From NCBI GenBank assembly GCA_947500505.1, contig CANMSL010000004.1, positions 1 to 64,000 on the forward strand: a stretch of 64,000 bases of DNA. The letters are read 5' to 3'. Positions 48,886 through 58,765 of the stretch are shown piece after piece. The notes under the pieces were generated by a model. That model ran no database searches. It was given only the letters and a program-made list of their open reading frames with translations, and was not told where the DNA came from. Within the stretch, counting starts at the first letter, position 1. Each line of letters opens with the position of its first letter. The position numbers were made by a program, and so were the translations under genes. The stretch is from an uncultured Aquimarina sp. (lineage in GTDB: Bacteria; Bacteroidota; Bacteroidia; Flavobacteriales; Flavobacteriaceae).

Positions 48886-49026
48886 TAATTCTCTAGCTTT
48901 TAATAAAATTGATGTAAGTTTTGAGAATAAAAAACAAGATTTTATGCAGCTTTATAACGTCAACTATTCGTTGTGTCAGCCATCATGATTGACATAAAGG
49001 TCTTTAAAAACAGAGTAAAACAACAT

Positions 49027-50799
49027 ATGAATACAATTACTAGATTATTTGATTTCCCACATTATCAATTAGAGAAATATAACTTAGACAATGCTTTAGT
49101 AACAAAATATAATGGTGAGTGGGTTGCTACCTCTACAAAGGAATATGTAGAAAAAGCTAATCAGATCAGTCGTGGTCTTTTGCGATTAGGTGTAAAACCA
49201 AATGATAAAGTAGCTATCATTTCTTCAAATAACAGAACAGAATGGAATATAGTAGATATAGGTGTGCTACAAATTGCGGCTCAGGATGTACCTATTTACC
49301 CTACAATTTCTCAGGAAGATTATGAATATGTTCTAAATCATTCAGAATCGGTATATTGCTTCGTATCTGATGCTGAAGTTTTACAAAAAGTGAATAATAT
49401 AAAAGGTAATGTACCTTCTCTAAAAGCAGTGTACTCTTTTAATGATATAGATGGAATAGATAGTTGGAACAAGGTCTTAGAACTTGGTAAAGATGATAGT
49501 AATCAGGGAGAAGTCGAAAAAATCATGGCTTCTGTAAAAGAAGACGATCTTGCAACCTTAATATATACTTCCGGAACCACCGGAAGACCTAAAGGCGTAA
49601 TGCTTAGTCATAAAAATATTGTAAGTAATGCAATAGCAAGTTCGACAAGATTTCCCTTAGAAAGTGGAAATAGTAAAGCCCTCAGTTTCTTACCGGTTTG
49701 TCACATTTACGAAAGGATGACTATGTACTTTTATCAATATTGTGGTGTGTCTATTTATTTCGCTGAATCTCTGGAGACCATAAGTGATAATTTAAAAGAG
49801 GTTAAACCAGATGTGATGACAGCCGTCCCCAGATTACTAGAAAAAGTCTATGATAAGATTATCGCCAAAGGTGCAGATCTCAGCGGAATCAAAAAGAAGC
49901 TTTTCTTTTGGGCTGTAGAGCTAGGATTAAAGTATGAACCTTATGGTGCCAATGGATGGTTATATGAAAAGAAATTAGGTATCGCCAGAAAACTTATTTT
50001 TAGCAAATGGCAAGAAGCACTAGGAAACAATATGAAAGTTATTGCCTCAGGAAGTGCTGCCTTACAACCTAGATTAGCAAGAGTATTTAATGCCGCTGGA
50101 CTTCCTGTTATGGAAGGCTATGGTCTTACAGAAACTTCTCCTGTGATTTCTGTTAACGATGCAAGAAATAGAGGGTTTAAGATAGGAACAGTTGGAAAAA
50201 TGCTCCCTAATACAGAAGTGAAAATTGCTGAAGATGGTGAAATTTTGGTGAAGGGTCCTCAGGTAATGCAAGGATATTATAAAGATGAAGAGAAAACTAA
50301 AGAAGCCCTAAAAGATGGATATTTTTATACCGGTGATATTGGTGAAATAGATAGCGAAGGTTTTTTACGTATCACCGATCGCAAAAAAGAAATGTTCAAA
50401 ACGTCTGGAGGTAAATATGTTGCACCGCAGTTGATAGAAAATGCGATGAAGCAATCTCGCTTTATAGAGCAAATAATGGTTATTGGTGAAGGAGAAAAAA
50501 TGCCTGCAGCTTTTATACAACCAAATTTTGAATTTTTAAAAGATTGGGCAAAACGAAAAGGTCTAGAAGTAGGTGACTCTCTTGAAACAATAATCTCTAA
50601 CCAAAAGGTAATTGATCGTTACCAGGAAGAGGTAGACGAGCATAACGAAAAATTCGGTAAATGGGAGCGGGTAAAGAAGTTCGAACTTACCGCAGATGAA
50701 TGGAGTATAGATGCGGGACATCTCACTCCTACTATGAAATTAAGAAGGAAAATTATAAAAGAAAAATACGCGGCATTATATTCGAAAATTTATGGCTAA
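49027..50799 (+). CDS. Long-chain fatty-acid--CoA ligase (590 aa)
   Basis: Activates free fatty acids to acyl-CoA with ATP, the entry step of beta-oxidation. The AMP-binding signature is YTSGTTGRPKGVMLSHKN; further motifs are EGYGLTETSPVISVN, YYKDEEKTKEALKDGYFYTG DIG and ITDRKKEMFKTSGGKYVAPQ. The ATG at 49027 (MNTITRLFDFPHYQLEKYNL) is chosen because this is where the family's sequence begins; a GTG at 48973 would add 18 unrelated residues. No signal peptide; it acts at the inner face of the membrane. Likely repressed through the palindrome at 48863-48878 together with the marR-fad operon 2 kb downstream. Confidence 0.93.
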   Translation: MNTITRLFDFPHYQLEKYNLDNALVTKYNGEWVATSTKEYVEKANQISRGLLRLGVKPNDKVAIISSNNRTEWNIVDIGVLQIAAQDVPIYPTISQEDYEYVLNHSESVYCFVSDAEVLQKVNNIKGNVPSLKAVYSFNDIDGIDSWNKVLELGKDDSNQGEVEKIMASVKEDDLATLIYTSGTTGRPKGVMLSHKNIVSNAIASSTRFPLESGNSKALSFLPVCHIYERMTMYFYQYCGVSIYFAESLETISDNLKEVKPDVMTAVPRLLEKVYDKIIAKGADLSGIKKKLFFWAVELGLKYEPYGANGWLYEKKLGIARKLIFSKWQEALGNNMKVIASGSAALQPRLARVFNAAGLPVMEGYGLTETSPVISVNDARNRGFKIGTVGKMLPNTEVKIAEDGEILVKGPQVMQGYYKDEEKTKEALKDGYFYTGDIGEIDSEGFLRITDRKKEMFKTSGGKYVAPQLIENAMKQSRFIEQIMVIGEGEKMPAAFIQPNFEFLKDWAKRKGLEVGDSLETIISNQKVIDRYQEEVDEHNEKFGKWERVKKFELTADEWSIDAGHLTPTMKLRRKIIKEKYAALYSKIYG

Positions 50800-50852
50800 T
50801 TCAATTCACTGATGACAAATGTATAGTGTAAAACTTTAACTTTAAATCAGTA

Positions 50853-50879
50853 AACTCCTCATTTTATGGGGAGTTTTTT
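50853..50879 (+). terminator. Terminator of the acyl-CoA ligase gene
   Basis: AACTCCTCAT pairs with ATGGGGAGTT (one G-U) across a TTT loop, then a T-run. The same 23-base stem-loop occurs at 52595-52617. Confidence 0.88.
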
Positions 50880-51057
50880 ATCTAATTAAATCAGATGAAA
50901 CTTTCACCATTCAAAAGCCAATTATGCTTACTGATAAATATGAAAAAGGTTTTAATACCTTATTAGTTCTGTTTTCATACCATTTTAGCTCTTATGAAGG
51001 AGGATGGTAGCTGTAGTTTATCATAAATTTGAAAAAATAAACTAAAACTACAGTATT

Positions 51058-51474
51058 ATGAATAATCTGACAAAATTTATCATTTCTTCGTTATTTATTT
51101 TCTTATTTATCACACCATCTTTCGGTCAATATACAGGTTTCAATGTTCAGAGAAATATTGAGCTAAACAATACCTCTAAAACCAGAGATATCAAAATTAA
51201 CCTTGACCAAAATATTACAACTTTAAATCTTAGTATCGAAGCCCTAATAAAGAAAGGTATTTTATCAATTGAAATCTACAACTCTCAAAACGAGAAGCTT
51301 GAAAACTTTTCTATAGAAGGATCCTTAGAAAATGATGATACCATTAATGAAACAGTATCAGGACAGATAAATAAGGTGATTGAAAAGCCAATAAAAGGAA
51401 TTTGGATAATAAAAATTATTCCAAATAATGTTACTGGTGCAATTTATATTCTATCTCAACAACAAAATTTATAG
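51058..51474 (+). CDS. Small secreted protein of unknown function (138 aa)
   Basis: A signal peptide (MNNLTKFIISSLFIFLFITPSFG) is followed by a beta-rich domain (RDIKINLDQNITTLNLSIEA, LSIEIYNSQNEKLENFSIEG, GIWIIKIIPNNVTGAIYILS). The pattern resembles small T9SS-associated or periplasmic beta-sandwich proteins, but I recognise no family. It lies 97 bases before the membrane LuxR-type regulator and, with it, between two identical terminators; the pair may form a sensor module. Confidence 0.65.
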   Translation: MNNLTKFIISSLFIFLFITPSFGQYTGFNVQRNIELNNTSKTRDIKINLDQNITTLNLSIEALIKKGILSIEIYNSQNEKLENFSIEGSLENDDTINETVSGQINKVIEKPIKGIWIIKIIPNNVTGAIYILSQQQNL

Positions 51475-51571
51475 AATTTTAATAATCCTCCTTTAGGACA
51501 TCGAAAAAACACCATTTTAAATCAATTTAAATAAACACAAAAGTACTCTTGAAAATTAAAACAAACGTAGT

Positions 51572-52564
51572 ATGGAAAATGTTATAAGGATAGCTTTCTT
51601 ATATTTTGCTTTAAGCTTACCATCATACTCGCAGGAGATTATAAAAGAAGGTTCCATCCACGGAACCATACAATTAGATTCTATTTGGGAACCAATAGTT
51701 TATCTATCCTTAATCCCATCTTTGAATGACTTCAATACAATGTCTAATCAAATGATCATTGATAAAACTAAAATTGATAGCTTGGGCTCTTTTTACTTTA
51801 AAACGAGATATTTGCCAAAACAAGATCATTTTTACAGAATACATATATCGAAGAAAAACAATCCTTCCGCTTCATTAATCATAGGAGGCAATAATGAGAA
51901 TCATATTTTTTTTATTGCGAATAACTCATCAAATATTAAAATCATCAACTACAATCCAAATGCAATATTTGATAAAGTTTCCATTTCAGGGTACTCTCCA
52001 AATCAACATTTAAAAGATATTAATACAATAATCAAATTTGCGAATGAAATAGATGTTAACTCATCGATACTAAAAAAAGATCTTATAAAAAAAGGATTAG
52101 AAGAAAAACTTCGATTCGTAGCAGATACATCAACACATTTTTTGACCTCACTATATGCAGTGCATCATAGCAACATAATAAATAATTTTCAACAAAATCA
52201 AGATTTCTATAATAACTATATTAATAAATGGAAACATGAAAAATCTTCCTACTTTGAAAAATTTAAATCTAATTTCCCTAAATCAACAAACAACCATATC
52301 CAGTTCATTATAATTGGCATTCTATGCTTTTTTCTTGGTTTTATAGTTCATTTACTGACTTCAATAAAAGTTAAAAATTCGAAAAAAAACATACTAAGTT
52401 TGAGTATACAAGAAAGAAAAATTTTTCAATCAATTCAACAAGGTAAATCCAATAAGGAAATTTCTGAAGAATTTAATATAGGAATCAATACGGTAAAATC
52501 TCATACCCGTAATATTTATTCAAAACTTAATATACGGTCCAGAAAAGATGCTGTTGATTTTTAA
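51572..52564 (+). CDS. Membrane-bound LuxR-type regulator with periplasmic sensor domain (330 aa)
   Basis: A signal peptide (MENVIRIAFLYFALSLPSYS) precedes a periplasmic region (about 21-240) that begins like a DUF4369-type beta domain (GSIHGTIQLDSIWEPIVYLS) and ends helical. One membrane segment follows (about 244-264, QFIIIGILCFFLGFIVHLLT), then a cytoplasmic LuxR/GerE helix-turn-helix at the very C-terminus (about 278-330, LSIQERKIFQSIQQGKSNKE, FNIGINTVKSHTRNIYSKLN). No kinase or receiver domain, so it is a one-component transmembrane regulator. The preceding small secreted protein may be its ligand or target. Confidence 0.82.
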   Translation: MENVIRIAFLYFALSLPSYSQEIIKEGSIHGTIQLDSIWEPIVYLSLIPSLNDFNTMSNQMIIDKTKIDSLGSFYFKTRYLPKQDHFYRIHISKKNNPSASLIIGGNNENHIFFIANNSSNIKIINYNPNAIFDKVSISGYSPNQHLKDINTIIKFANEIDVNSSILKKDLIKKGLEEKLRFVADTSTHFLTSLYAVHHSNIINNFQQNQDFYNNYINKWKHEKSSYFEKFKSNFPKSTNNHIQFIIIGILCFFLGFIVHLLTSIKVKNSKKNILSLSIQERKIFQSIQQGKSNKEISEEFNIGINTVKSHTRNIYSKLNIRSRKDAVDF

Positions 52565-52594
52565 AAATGAATCAGATAAGCAAAATATATGATA

Positions 52595-52622
52595 AACTCC
52601 TCATTTTATGGGGAGTTTTTTT
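52595..52622 (+). terminator. Terminator of the LuxR-type gene
   Basis: This is the same 23-base stem-loop as at 50853-50875 (AACTCCTCAT / ATGGGGAGTT, TTT loop), followed by seven T. Confidence 0.88.
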
Positions 52623-52680
52623 ATTAATTCAATAGAAAAATGTAAATTACTTACTCTTTTCGCAATATTTTGTGTAATTT

Positions 52681-52714
52681 ATTATGCGTGCATAGTAAAT
52701 TTTTCTTACCTTTA
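52681..52714 (+). promoter_or_regulatory. marR promoter region with operator-like palindrome
   Basis: ATTATGCGTGCATAGT (52681-52696) matches the palindrome at the acyl-CoA ligase promoter at 14 of 16 positions. A -7-like box, TACCTTTA (52707-52714), follows 10 bases later, so a bound repressor would cover the promoter. This is the layout of MarR autoregulation. Confidence 0.55.
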
Positions 52715-52734
52715 CAAAATAAGAAATTTTCTGA

Positions 52735-53190
52735 ATGAGAGAAAAAACGATTGATTATGCACTTCGGGCTACGTGGATGGCTGTCGCGAAAATGTATAAC
52801 GAAGAAGCGAGTAAAAAAGGTAGTACAATGGCAACAGGTTTTGCTTTGATAAGTATTGATCCGGAAAATGGTACTCCTTCTACCTCACTAGGCCCTAAAA
52901 TGGGAATGGAAGCCACCAGTTTATCACGTACATTAAAAACCATGGAAGAAAAAGGATTAATCTTCAGAAAGAAAAATCCTCAGGACGGACGTGGTGTTCT
53001 AATATATCTAACGCCTTTCGGAGTAGAAATGAGAAATTTTTCAAAAGAAGTAGTTTTTACTTTTGATCATGCCGTAAGAAAACATGTATCCAAAGAGAAA
53101 CTAGATACTTTCTTAGAGGTATTTCAATTGATAAATGATCTTATTGCGACAAAAAAAATTTACACGAAAAAAGAATCTATAACATCTTAA
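52735..53190 (+). CDS. MarR-family transcription regulator of the fad operon (151 aa)
   Basis: A winged helix-turn-helix spans about 35-110. The recognition part is MGMEATSLSRTLKTMEEKGL and the wing is FRKKNPQDGRGVLIYLTPFG. Dimerisation helices lie at both ends (MREKTIDYALRATWMAVAKM and STFL-like LDTFLEVFQLINDLI). It is the first gene of the beta-oxidation operon, 17 bases before the FadN-like gene. In this setting MarR proteins usually repress fatty-acid genes until acyl-CoA binds; here two similar palindromes (48863, 52681) are candidate sites. Confidence 0.92.
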   Translation: MREKTIDYALRATWMAVAKMYNEEASKKGSTMATGFALISIDPENGTPSTSLGPKMGMEATSLSRTLKTMEEKGLIFRKKNPQDGRGVLIYLTPFGVEMRNFSKEVVFTFDHAVRKHVSKEKLDTFLEVFQLINDLIATKKIYTKKESITS

Positions 53191-53207
53191 CAACCAGAAG
53201 TTAAAAA

Positions 53208-55613
53208 ATGAAAAGAGTCATTAAAAAAGTTGCAGTCGTCGGTTCAGGAATTATGGGTTCCGGTATTGCATGTCATTTCGCTAATATCGGTGTCGAAGTA
53301 CTATTATTAGATATAGTTCCCCGAGAATTAAACGAGAAAGAAAAGGCTAAAGGCCTTACATTAGAGAGCAAAGTGGTTCGTAACAGGCTAGTAAATGATT
53401 CACTAACCGCAGCTCTTAAATCCAAACCATCTCCAATTTATCATCAAAAATTTGCAAACCGTATCACTACTGGAAACCTGGAAGATGATATTGCAAAAGT
53501 TGCTGATGTTGATTGGATTATTGAAGTTGTCGTTGAAAGACTTGATATCAAAAAACAAGTTTTTGAAAACTTAGAAAAATATCGAACGCCAGGAACTTTA
53601 ATTACTTCTAATACTTCTGGAATTCCGATAAAATTTATGAATGAAGGAAGAAGTGAAGATTTCCAAAAACACTTTTGTGGAACACACTTCTTTAATCCTG
53701 CCAGATACCTGAAATTATTTGAAATCATACCTGGGCCTAATACCTCTGCTGAAGTGCTTGAGTTCTTAAATGGATATGGTGAACAATTTTTAGGAAAAAC
53801 GTCTGTGGTTGCTAAAGATACACCTGCTTTTATTGGTAACAGGATAGGTATATTTAGTATAATGAGCTTATTCCATATGGTAAAAGATATGGGACTTACT
53901 ATAGAAGAAGTTGATAAATTAACTGGTCCTGTTATCGGTCGACCAAAATCAGCTACTTTTAGAACTGTTGATGTAGTAGGATTAGACACCTTGGTTCACG
54001 TCGCAAATGGTATCGCTGACAATTGTCCTGATGATGAGCGTCACGAATTGTTCAAACTTCCTGGTTTCATTGATACAATGATGGAGAACAAATGGTTAGG
54101 AAGTAAAACAGGACAAGGTTTCTATAAGAAAAATGTATCTCCAGAAGGAAAAAAAGAAATTCTTTCTTTAGACTTGGATACTTTAGAATACCGAGCTAAT
54201 AAAAGAGCCTCATTTGCAACTCTTGAAATGACTAAAACTATCGATAAAGTAGTAGATCGTTTCAAAGTATTAGTTGCAGGAAAAGATAAGGCAGGTGAAT
54301 TTTATCGTAAGAACTTATCTGCACTATTTGCCTATGTATCTAATCGTATTCCTGAGATTACAGACGATCTTTACAAGATTGATGATGCAATGAAAGCAGG
54401 TTTCGGATGGGAACACGGTCCTTTCCAGATTTGGGATGCTGTGGGTGTAGAGAAAGGGATCAAAATGATGAAAGCAGAAGGATATAAGCCGGCTGCTTGG
54501 GTTAACGATATGATCGCTTCCGGAAGCACTTCTTTCTATACCGTAAAAGATGGAGCTACCTATTATTATGATATACCTAAAAAGGAACAAGTAAAAGTAC
54601 CCGGTCAGGATGCATTTATCATTTTAGATAATATTAGAAAGTCTTCTGAGGTTTTCAAAAACAGCGGCGTTGTTGTTGAAGATCTTGGCGATGGAATACT
54701 AAATGTAGAATTCCAAAGTAAGATGAATACCATTGGTGGCGACGTACTCGCCGGATTAAACAAAGCAATTGACATAGCTGAAAAAGAATTTCAAGGGTTA
54801 GTAGTGGGTAATCAAGCAGCTAACTTTTCTGTAGGAGCAAATATCGGAATGATCTTTATGATGGCTGTGGAGCAAGAATATGATGAATTGAATATGGCAG
54901 TTAAATACTTCCAGGATTCGATGATGCGTATGCGTTACTCATCAATTCCGACGATAGTCGCACCGCACGGCATGTCTTTAGGAGGTGGATGTGAAATTGC
55001 ACTGCACGCCGATAAAGTGGTCGCAGCAGCCGAAACTTATATGGGATTAGTAGAATTCGGTGTAGGTGTGATCCCTGGTGGTGGAGGCTCCAAAGAAATG
55101 GCACTGAGAGCTTCAGACCTTTTCAAAAAAGATGATGTGGAGTTAAACATACTTCAGGAACATTTCTTAACCATTGGTATGGCTAAAGTATCAACTTCAG
55201 CTTACGAAGCTTTTGATACCAACCTACTTCAGAAAGGAAAAGATATTGTGGTGGTGAATAAAGATCGTCAGATCGCTACTGCCAAAGCATATGCTAAATT
55301 AATGGCAGAACAAGGATATACACAACCTATACGACGAAAAGATGTAAAAGTACTCGGTAAACAAGCGCTAGGTATGTTTTTAGTTGGTACTGACTCAATG
55401 GAAGCCAGCAACTATATCTCTGAACACGATCACAAAATAGCAAATAAGCTAGGATATGTAATGGCTGGAGGAGATTTATCAGAACCTACACTAGTATCTG
55501 AACAATATTTATTAGACCTAGAGCGTGAGGCTTTCTTGTCTTTATGTACAGAACGCAAAACACTGGAGCGTATAGAGCATATGCTTAAAAAAGGTAAACC
55601 GCTTAGAAACTAG
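53208..55613 (+). CDS. FadN-like 3-hydroxyacyl-CoA dehydrogenase / enoyl-CoA hydratase fusion (801 aa)
   Basis: Carries out hydration and NAD-dependent oxidation in beta-oxidation. The order is dehydrogenase first: NAD fold KVAVVGSGIMGSGIACHFAN, catalytic-region HFFNPARYLKLFEIIPG and C-terminal dimer domains up to about 430. The enoyl-CoA hydratase/crotonase part (about 490-700) follows, with GANIGMIF, HGMSLGGGCEIALHADKVVA and GLVEFGVGVIPGGGGSKEMA. This order is that of Bacillus FadN and opposite to E. coli FadB. It is followed by thiolase and acyl-CoA dehydrogenase genes, so the unit reproduces the fadN-fadA-fadE order. Confidence 0.93.
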   Translation: MKRVIKKVAVVGSGIMGSGIACHFANIGVEVLLLDIVPRELNEKEKAKGLTLESKVVRNRLVNDSLTAALKSKPSPIYHQKFANRITTGNLEDDIAKVADVDWIIEVVVERLDIKKQVFENLEKYRTPGTLITSNTSGIPIKFMNEGRSEDFQKHFCGTHFFNPARYLKLFEIIPGPNTSAEVLEFLNGYGEQFLGKTSVVAKDTPAFIGNRIGIFSIMSLFHMVKDMGLTIEEVDKLTGPVIGRPKSATFRTVDVVGLDTLVHVANGIADNCPDDERHELFKLPGFIDTMMENKWLGSKTGQGFYKKNVSPEGKKEILSLDLDTLEYRANKRASFATLEMTKTIDKVVDRFKVLVAGKDKAGEFYRKNLSALFAYVSNRIPEITDDLYKIDDAMKAGFGWEHGPFQIWDAVGVEKGIKMMKAEGYKPAAWVNDMIASGSTSFYTVKDGATYYYDIPKKEQVKVPGQDAFIILDNIRKSSEVFKNSGVVVEDLGDGILNVEFQSKMNTIGGDVLAGLNKAIDIAEKEFQGLVVGNQAANFSVGANIGMIFMMAVEQEYDELNMAVKYFQDSMMRMRYSSIPTIVAPHGMSLGGGCEIALHADKVVAAAETYMGLVEFGVGVIPGGGGSKEMALRASDLFKKDDVELNILQEHFLTIGMAKVSTSAYEAFDTNLLQKGKDIVVVNKDRQIATAKAYAKLMAEQGYTQPIRRKDVKVLGKQALGMFLVGTDSMEASNYISEHDHKIANKLGYVMAGGDLSEPTLVSEQYLLDLEREAFLSLCTERKTLERIEHMLKKGKPLRN

Positions 55614-55707
55614 TATTGAGTAATTAGATTACCAGATTGTTGGATTGTTAGAACATAAAAATCCAAACAATCTAAAAATCGAATAATCTAAAAATCTATT
55701 AAAAAAA

Positions 55708-56898
55708 ATGAAAACTGCATATATAGTAAAAGCATATAGAACAGCCGTAGGGAAAGCACCTCGCGGAGTGTTCAGATTTAAAAGAACTGATGAATTAGCA
55801 GCTGAAACTATTCAGCATATGATGAAAGAACTACCACAATTAGACAAAGATCGTATCGATGATGTTATTGTTGGTAATGCAATGCCAGAAGGATCTCAAG
55901 GATTAAACATGGCACGTCTAATCTCACTAATGGGGTTAGAATCTATTGACGTGCCGGGAGTAACAGTAAACAGATTTTGTTCTTCAGGAATAGAAACAAT
56001 CGGTATGGCAACTGCAAAAATTCAGGCTGGAATGGCAGATTGTATCATTGCTGGTGGTGCCGAAAGTATGAGCTCCGTTCCTATGACAGGTTATAAAACA
56101 GAATTAAATTATGACTTGGCGAAGTCTGGTCACGAAGATTATTATTGGGGAATGGGTAACACTGCAGAAGCAGTTGCCAACCAATTTAATGTATCTCGTG
56201 AGGATCAGGATGAATTTGCGTATAATTCTCATATGAAAGCGCTGAAAGCTCAGGCAGAAGACCGCTTTCAGGACCAAATTGTTCCTATTAATGTAGAGCA
56301 AATCTATGTAGATGAAAATGGAAAAAAAGCATCAAAGTCATATACCGTAACTAAAGATGAAGGACCACGTGCAGGAACTAGTAAAGAAGTGCTGGGTAAA
56401 TTAAGACCGGTATTTGCGGCAGGTGGAAGTGTAACTGCAGGTAACTCTTCTCAGATGAGCGATGGAGCTGCTTTCGTTATGGTAATGAGTGAGGATATGG
56501 TAAAAGAATTAAATCTTGAACCTATAGCAAGACTAGTAAATTATGCTGCGGCAGGTGTTGAACCCAGAATTATGGGTATCGGTCCAGTAAAGGCAATCCC
56601 AAAAGCTTTGAAGCAAGCTGGTCTAAAACAAGATGATATCGAATTAATTGAACTTAATGAGGCATTCGCTTCTCAATCACTAGCTGTAATGCGTGAGCTA
56701 AACATTAATCAGGATATCGTAAATGTAAATGGAGGAGCAATAGCTTTAGGGCATCCACTAGGATGTACAGGAGCTAAACTTTCTGTCCAGCTTTTTGATG
56801 AAATGCGTAAGCGAGATATGAAAAGTAAATATGGAATGGTAACCATGTGCGTTGGGACAGGACAAGGGGCTGCAGGTATTTTTGAATTTTTGAACTAA
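55708..56898 (+). CDS. Acetyl-CoA C-acyltransferase (3-ketoacyl-CoA thiolase), FadA-like (396 aa)
   Basis: Cleaves 3-ketoacyl-CoA to acetyl-CoA and a shortened acyl-CoA. The acylated cysteine is in [17 protein letters not shown], the His/Cys pair is in [20 protein letters not shown], and the C-terminal motif is [18 protein letters not shown]. The length is normal. It is 95 bases after the FadN-like gene. The gap contains an inverted repeat (AGATTGTTGGATT at 55632 and AATCCAAACAATCT at 55661-55674) and two copies of aatctaaaaatc, possibly an mRNA hairpin between genes. The next gene starts 32 bases on. Confidence 0.95.
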   Translation: MKTAYIVKAYRTAVGKAPRGVFRFKRTDELAAETIQHMMKELPQLDKDRIDDVIVGNAMPEGSQGLNMARLISLMGLESIDVPGVTVNRFCSSGIETIGMATAKIQAGMADCIIAGGAESMSSVPMTGYKTELNYDLAKSGHEDYYWGMGNTAEAVANQFNVSREDQDEFAYNSHMKALKAQAEDRFQDQIVPINVEQIYVDENGKKASKSYTVTKDEGPRAGTSKEVLGKLRPVFAAGGSVTAGNSSQMSDGAAFVMVMSEDMVKELNLEPIARLVNYAAAGVEPRIMGIGPVKAIPKALKQAGLKQDDIELIELNEAFASQSLAVMRELNINQDIVNVNGGAIALGHPLGCTGAKLSVQLFDEMRKRDMKSKYGMVTMCVGTGQGAAGIFEFLN

Positions 56899-56929
56899 AA
56901 AAATAGAATAAAGAAATAACACTAATAAA

Positions 56930-58747
56930 ATGAGTACGGAAACTTTAAACAAAGACATTCTTAGAGGAGGACAATTCCTTGTAAAAGAAACGAAAGCTGA
57001 AGATGTATTTACTCCCGAAGATTTTTCTGAGGAGCAAAAGATGATGCGTGATAGTGCAAAGGAATTTGTAGACCGTGAGCTATGGGCGCATTGGGAAAAA
57101 TTCGAAAACAAAGACTATGCGTATACAGAGGAATGTATGAAGAAAGCTGGTGAGCTTGGTCTTTTAGGTGTTGCCGTTCCAGAGGCATATGACGGGCTCG
57201 GAATGGGATTTGTTTCTACTATGTTAGTATGTGACTATATTTCTGGTGCAACCGGATCATTTAGTACTGCTTTTGGAGCACATACAGGTATTGGTACAAT
57301 GCCAATTACACTCTATGGTAACGAAGAGCAGAAGAAAAAGTATGTACCAAAGTTAGCTACAGGTGAATGGATGGGAGCTTACTGTCTAACAGAACCAGGG
57401 GCAGGATCCGATGCCAATTCCGGTAAAACTAAAGCTGTTTTATCTGATGACGGAAAGCACTATTTAATTTCTGGTCAGAAAATGTGGATCTCTAATGCAG
57501 GGTTCTGTAATCTAATGATTGTTTTTGCTCGTATAGAAGATGACAAAAATATTACAGGATTTATCGTAGAATACGATTCTGAAAATCCAAATGGTATAAC
57601 CTTAGGTGACGAAGAAAAGAAATTAGGTATCCACTCCTCCTCTACTCGTCAGGTGTTCTTTAGTGACACAAAAGTTTCTGTAGAAAACATGTTGTCGGAA
57701 AGAGGAAATGGTTTTAAGATTGCTATGAACGCTCTAAATGTTGGTAGAATTAAATTGGCTGCTGCTTGTTTAGATGCGCAACGTAGAGTGATTGATGAAG
57801 CAACTAAATATGCTAATGAGCGCATTCAGTTTAAAACTCCCATCATGAATTTTGGAGCTATCAAGTCTAAGATTGCTGAAATGGCTACAAATACCTATGC
57901 GGATGAATCTGCGAGTTATAGAGCCGCAAAAAATATTGAAGATAGAATTGCTATCCGTCAAGCGGAAGGGAACACGCATCAGGAAGCTGAGCTAAAAGGT
58001 GTAGAAGAATATGCTATTGAGTGTTCTATTCTGAAAGTAGCAGTTTCTGAAGATGTTCAGAATTGTACTGATGAAGGTATTCAGATTTTTGGAGGGATGG
58101 GATTCTCTGCAGATACTCCTATGGAATCAGCCTGGAGAGATGCTCGTATCGCCAGAATTTATGAAGGTACTAACGAGATCAACCGAATGTTGGCTGTTGG
58201 AATGTTGGTGAAGAAAGCGATGAAAGGACATGTAGATCTTTTGGGACCTGCTATGAAAGTTGCTGATGAATTAACAGGAATTCCTTCTTTTGATACACCT
58301 GATTACTCTGAATTATTTGCAGAAGAAAAAGAAATTCTAGCAAAACTTAAGAAAGTATTCTTAATGGTTGCAGGATCTGCAGTTCAAAAATACGGTCCTC
58401 AATTAGAAGAACACCAGCAATTACTTATGGCTGCTTCTGATATTTTAATAGAAATCTATATGGCGGAATCAGCAATTCTACGTACCGAAAAAAATGCTAA
58501 ACGTTTCGGAGAAAATTCTCAGGAAGTACAGATAGCAATGTCTCAGTTATATTTATATAATGCGGTGGACATCGTTATTAAAAAAGGAAAAGAGGCAATC
58601 GTTTCTTTTGCTGAGGGTGATGAGCAACGTATGATGTTGATGGGACTGAAACGTTTCACGAAATATGCAAATCAACCAAATGTAGTTGCCTTAAGAACTA
58701 AAATTGCAGATAAAGTAGCCATAGAAAACGGATATTGCTTTTCATAA
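56930..58747 (+). CDS. Acyl-CoA dehydrogenase, FadE-like long form (605 aa)
   Basis: An FAD enzyme that introduces the first double bond of beta-oxidation. It has the N-terminal helical domain (EEQKMMRDSAKEFVDRELWA), the middle beta domain with AYCLTEPGAGSDANSGKTKA and WISNAGFCNLMIVFARIE, and the C-terminal domain with the substrate/FAD-binding QIFGGMGFSADTPMESAWRD and IYEGTNEINRMLAVGML. An extra C-terminal ~170 residues make it longer than the usual ~380, as in Bacillus FadE-type proteins. Last gene of the marR-fadN-fadA-fadE unit; a terminator lies at 58898-58930. Confidence 0.95.
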   Translation: MSTETLNKDILRGGQFLVKETKAEDVFTPEDFSEEQKMMRDSAKEFVDRELWAHWEKFENKDYAYTEECMKKAGELGLLGVAVPEAYDGLGMGFVSTMLVCDYISGATGSFSTAFGAHTGIGTMPITLYGNEEQKKKYVPKLATGEWMGAYCLTEPGAGSDANSGKTKAVLSDDGKHYLISGQKMWISNAGFCNLMIVFARIEDDKNITGFIVEYDSENPNGITLGDEEKKLGIHSSSTRQVFFSDTKVSVENMLSERGNGFKIAMNALNVGRIKLAAACLDAQRRVIDEATKYANERIQFKTPIMNFGAIKSKIAEMATNTYADESASYRAAKNIEDRIAIRQAEGNTHQEAELKGVEEYAIECSILKVAVSEDVQNCTDEGIQIFGGMGFSADTPMESAWRDARIARIYEGTNEINRMLAVGMLVKKAMKGHVDLLGPAMKVADELTGIPSFDTPDYSELFAEEKEILAKLKKVFLMVAGSAVQKYGPQLEEHQQLLMAASDILIEIYMAESAILRTEKNAKRFGENSQEVQIAMSQLYLYNAVDIVIKKGKEAIVSFAEGDEQRMMLMGLKRFTKYANQPNVVALRTKIADKVAIENGYCFS

Positions 58748-58765
58748 GCATAGCATACGATTAAT

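Noticed and set aside
53444..53989. Minus-strand open frame of 181 codons
   Set aside because: It is antisense to the FadN-like dehydrogenase domain; no start context or family match.
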